DNA of 64,000 nucleotides from Antedon mediterranea (taxonomy: Eukaryota; Echinodermata; Crinoidea; Comatulida; Antedonidae). The notes below the pieces were generated by a model. It had not been told where the DNA came from and did not search any database. It worked only from the letters and a program-made list of their open reading frames with translations. Both the position numbers and the translations under genes were made by a program. Below are positions 61,640 to 64,000 of this stretch, one piece after another. The stretch's first letter is position 1, and each line of letters begins with the position of its first letter. The stretch is from positions 1,956,312 through 2,020,311 of the forward strand of contig NC_092675.1 of NCBI RefSeq assembly GCF_964355755.1, given 5' to 3'.

Positions 61640-63536
61640 ATATATTGTTCAAGTTCAAGTTCAAGTTAAAATTTATTGTCAAATACACAGTAAATGAAAT
61701 TTTCCTTCCAAGGTTCAAATTACAATAAAAATAACAACAGTTAAAAACATACAATACTATACAATGGATAAGATAATATATATGAAAATATGCTATGTAT
61801 AAAACATTATGAACAGTAAAAATATTAAAATACTATATAAAGAATAAAATATAAAACGTCTCAAGTTATCTTTTAAATTGCTTGTTGTATTGCCTGATTG
61901 CACACGGAAGAAATGATTTATTATGACGCTCAGTCTTCTTAATTGAAGGAATCATCCTTCCGGATCTACTGAATTTTATAAAGTTAAAAAGAGGATGAGA
62001 CTGGTCGTTAATTATACATTTTAGTTTTTTCTCCATAACCTTATCGCATATATCATGGATAGATGGGACGTTTGCACCTATTACCTTCTTAGCCATTTTT
62101 ATTATTCTCTGTAATTTATTTGAGTTATACTTAGATAAACTATTTAGCCATACAATACAGCAAAATGTTAATATGGACTGTATCATAGCCTGATGGAATA
62201 GAGACAGCGCATCTCTGCCAATATTAAAGTTTCTTAATTTCCTTAAGAAGTACAATCTTTGGTTTGCCTTCGCATAGACTTTGGCAGTGTTGGCGTTCCA
62301 TGACAGTTTTTCATCTATCCATACTCCTAAATATTTATGTTCACTAGTTGTGCGGACATCATTATCTTTGATATTTAAAGGTATAAGTTGCCTCTTAATT
62401 TTACGAAAGTCAAACACAATTTCCTTTGTTTTATTTACATTAATACTTAGACAGTTCATATCACACCAGTTAATTATATTATTAACTTCAGTTCTATACG
62501 TGCTCTCATCATTGTTTACAATTAAGCCTGTGATACAGGTGTCATCAGCAAATTTAACTATTTGACATGATTCACTTCTAAGGTCACTTGTATATAATGT
62601 GAACAACAATGGAGATAACACGCATCCCTGTGGGGCACCGGTGTTTGAAACAATGATATCAGACAAAACATTATCAATTCTAACACGCTGGGTTCTGTTT
62701 TTCAAGAAATCTCTGATCCATAGACAAACAAAAGGATTAACATTCATACTAACTAATTTATCAAGAAGTATGTTTGGTTTCATTGAATTGAAAGCCGAAG
62801 AAAAATCTAAAAATAACGTCCTTACATATTGCCTAGGTTTATCCAAAGTTTCATAGATTGGATGCAAGAGGGTAGTTATTGCATCGTCGACACCTCTATT
62901 ACTACAGTATGCAAACTGATTATTATCAACAAAAGGCAACGTTTCCTTAATCAATACATCTTTAAATAGCCTCTCAAAGCACTTTGTAATAATTTGGGTT
63001 AGCGCAACAGGACGATAATCATTTAATATTTTCGGCTTAGGTACTTTATTTATTGGGGCTATTATTGAATACTTCCACATGCATGGGACACAAGAAGAGC
63101 TTAACGACCAGTTAAATAATCTACAAAAGATAGGCGCAAGTTGTTTATAGCATGACTTTAAAATATTTCCAGTTAGTTTATCTGACCCAGCTGCTTTATT
63201 TGGCTTAACACCCTTAAATACTTTCTCAACTGAAAGCAGATCAAATTCAGGTACATCAGATTTGGTTGTATTTAACTCTAGGTTCAGTTTAACATCATTA
63301 TCATTAGTATTATTAATTTGGTCATCATTATCAAATCTGTTAAAAAATATATTTAGTTTATTTGCAAAGTCCAATGGTCGGGATCCGGATGGAAATATTG
63401 TTGTGTTCTGCCTTTTCGCGTTTCCAATAACTTTCTTTAATCCATTCCATGCTTGCTTGGGGTTACCGCTATCAAAATCATTCTTTATTTTCTCTCCAAA
63501 TAAATATACAATGAAATTATGTAGGTGATAGGTCAC
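61640..63536 (-). mobile_element. Rex1/CR1-like non-LTR retrotransposon, 5' truncated
   Basis: A 556-codon open frame (61866-63536) carries the reverse transcriptase of a Rex1-like LINE: AAGSDKLTG, LFLDFSSAFN, GAPQGCVLSPLLFTLYTSDL (~300), the FADD catalytic box (~329-332), KTKEIVFDFRK, EHKYLGVWID and the C-terminal SGR..PSIKKT..SFLPCAIRQYN typical of this clade. The upstream endonuclease domain is absent, so the insert is 5' truncated near 63500. The 3' end is at 61640-61680 with a CTTGAA-type tandem tail, as expected for non-poly(A) LINEs. The reading frame is intact, so it is young. Confidence 0.9.
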
Positions 63537-64000
63537 GCTGCATATACAATAATATAAATAACTATTGTATAATCTGTGTTACCTTATTATATTTAGCTAC
63601 ATTCCATTATACTTAGTTACAAATAAACCGCCATTTGATATTTGATGGTGTTCATTGTGTACAATTAAATACGCGATACAAATGTATTGCTTGTTCTACA
63701 GTAGTAAACAGTTTTCGATTCCCGCTATAACAAAATGTTGTTTTCACAAAATAGCCTACTATGAAAAGTGCCACCAACGAGCATAACGGTTGTAACAAGC
63801 ATGAAATGATACACGACATTACATTCATCACCGAGAATGGTGGTCAATGTTTCACATCGATTTAGACCCTGTGTAAAACCTGGACTGAGGGTCGAAAGAA
63901 AACGTCAAACTCAATGTCATTTTGTTCGTGTGAATGAGCGTATGCATGACAGTTTTACGCTGCAACCCTGACCTTTGTCCTCTTGCGCACTAATGTGAAT
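63537..64000. other. No gene recognised at the right edge
   Basis: Sequence upstream of the truncated LINE. No endonuclease-domain coding is visible here, which supports 5' truncation rather than a window cut. Confidence 0.5.

Overview
The window is AT-rich animal nuclear DNA. It has split genes with GT-AG introns, several retrotransposon and DNA-transposon families and no prokaryotic organisation. Tandem SRCR plus furin-like cysteine-rich repeats, a fused gag-pol Ty3 element and frequent TAGGCCTA words suggest a marine deuterostome, most likely an echinoderm. That assignment is inference; no marker gene fixes the species.

The main gene lies on the minus strand, from a TATA-type promoter near 49095 to a stop codon at 12418. 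I built it exon by exon from splice sites. All 27 coding exons join in a consistent phase, and their 5868 nt give exactly 1955 codons plus stop. The predicted protein is a type I membrane receptor. It has a signal peptide, six group A SRCR domains alternating with furin-like cysteine-rich repeats, one EGF-like domain, four Ig domains, one transmembrane helix and a 68-residue basic tail. I know of no described family with this exact domain order, so this is the best candidate for a new system here: a composite innate-recognition or adhesion receptor. A 39-bp symmetric microexon sits inside an intron that also took up large repeats.

A second complete gene, Shisa-like (four exons, 209 residues), is on the plus strand at 51693-54791, divergent from the receptor gene. 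Between them is a weak small gene or pseudogene at 50012-50488.

Repeats by region: 2410-2968 MITE with an internal minisatellite; 4818-5175 minisatellite; 7107-7386 LINE fragment; 8280-10430 palindromic satellite; 11822-12014 MITE. Inside the receptor introns: seven copies or relics of one MITE family, a LINE fragment (27735-28640), Penelope-like debris with a hammerhead-like core (32317-32480), a foldback element (33345-34015), and a young Ty3 retrotransposon (34790-39551). The Ty3 element has identical 178-bp LTRs and a TAGGC target duplication, and is inserted in one of three copies of a ~967-bp repeat. The other two copies form a large inverted pair and keep the empty site. A tRNA-derived SINE is at 46622-46815. 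Downstream of Shisa: a TTAA element (55156-56237), a duplicated piece of Shisa intron 3 (56885-57207), a Harbinger-type MITE (57960-58847) and a 5'-truncated Rex1-like LINE (61640-63536). The first 12 kb contain no gene I can support.
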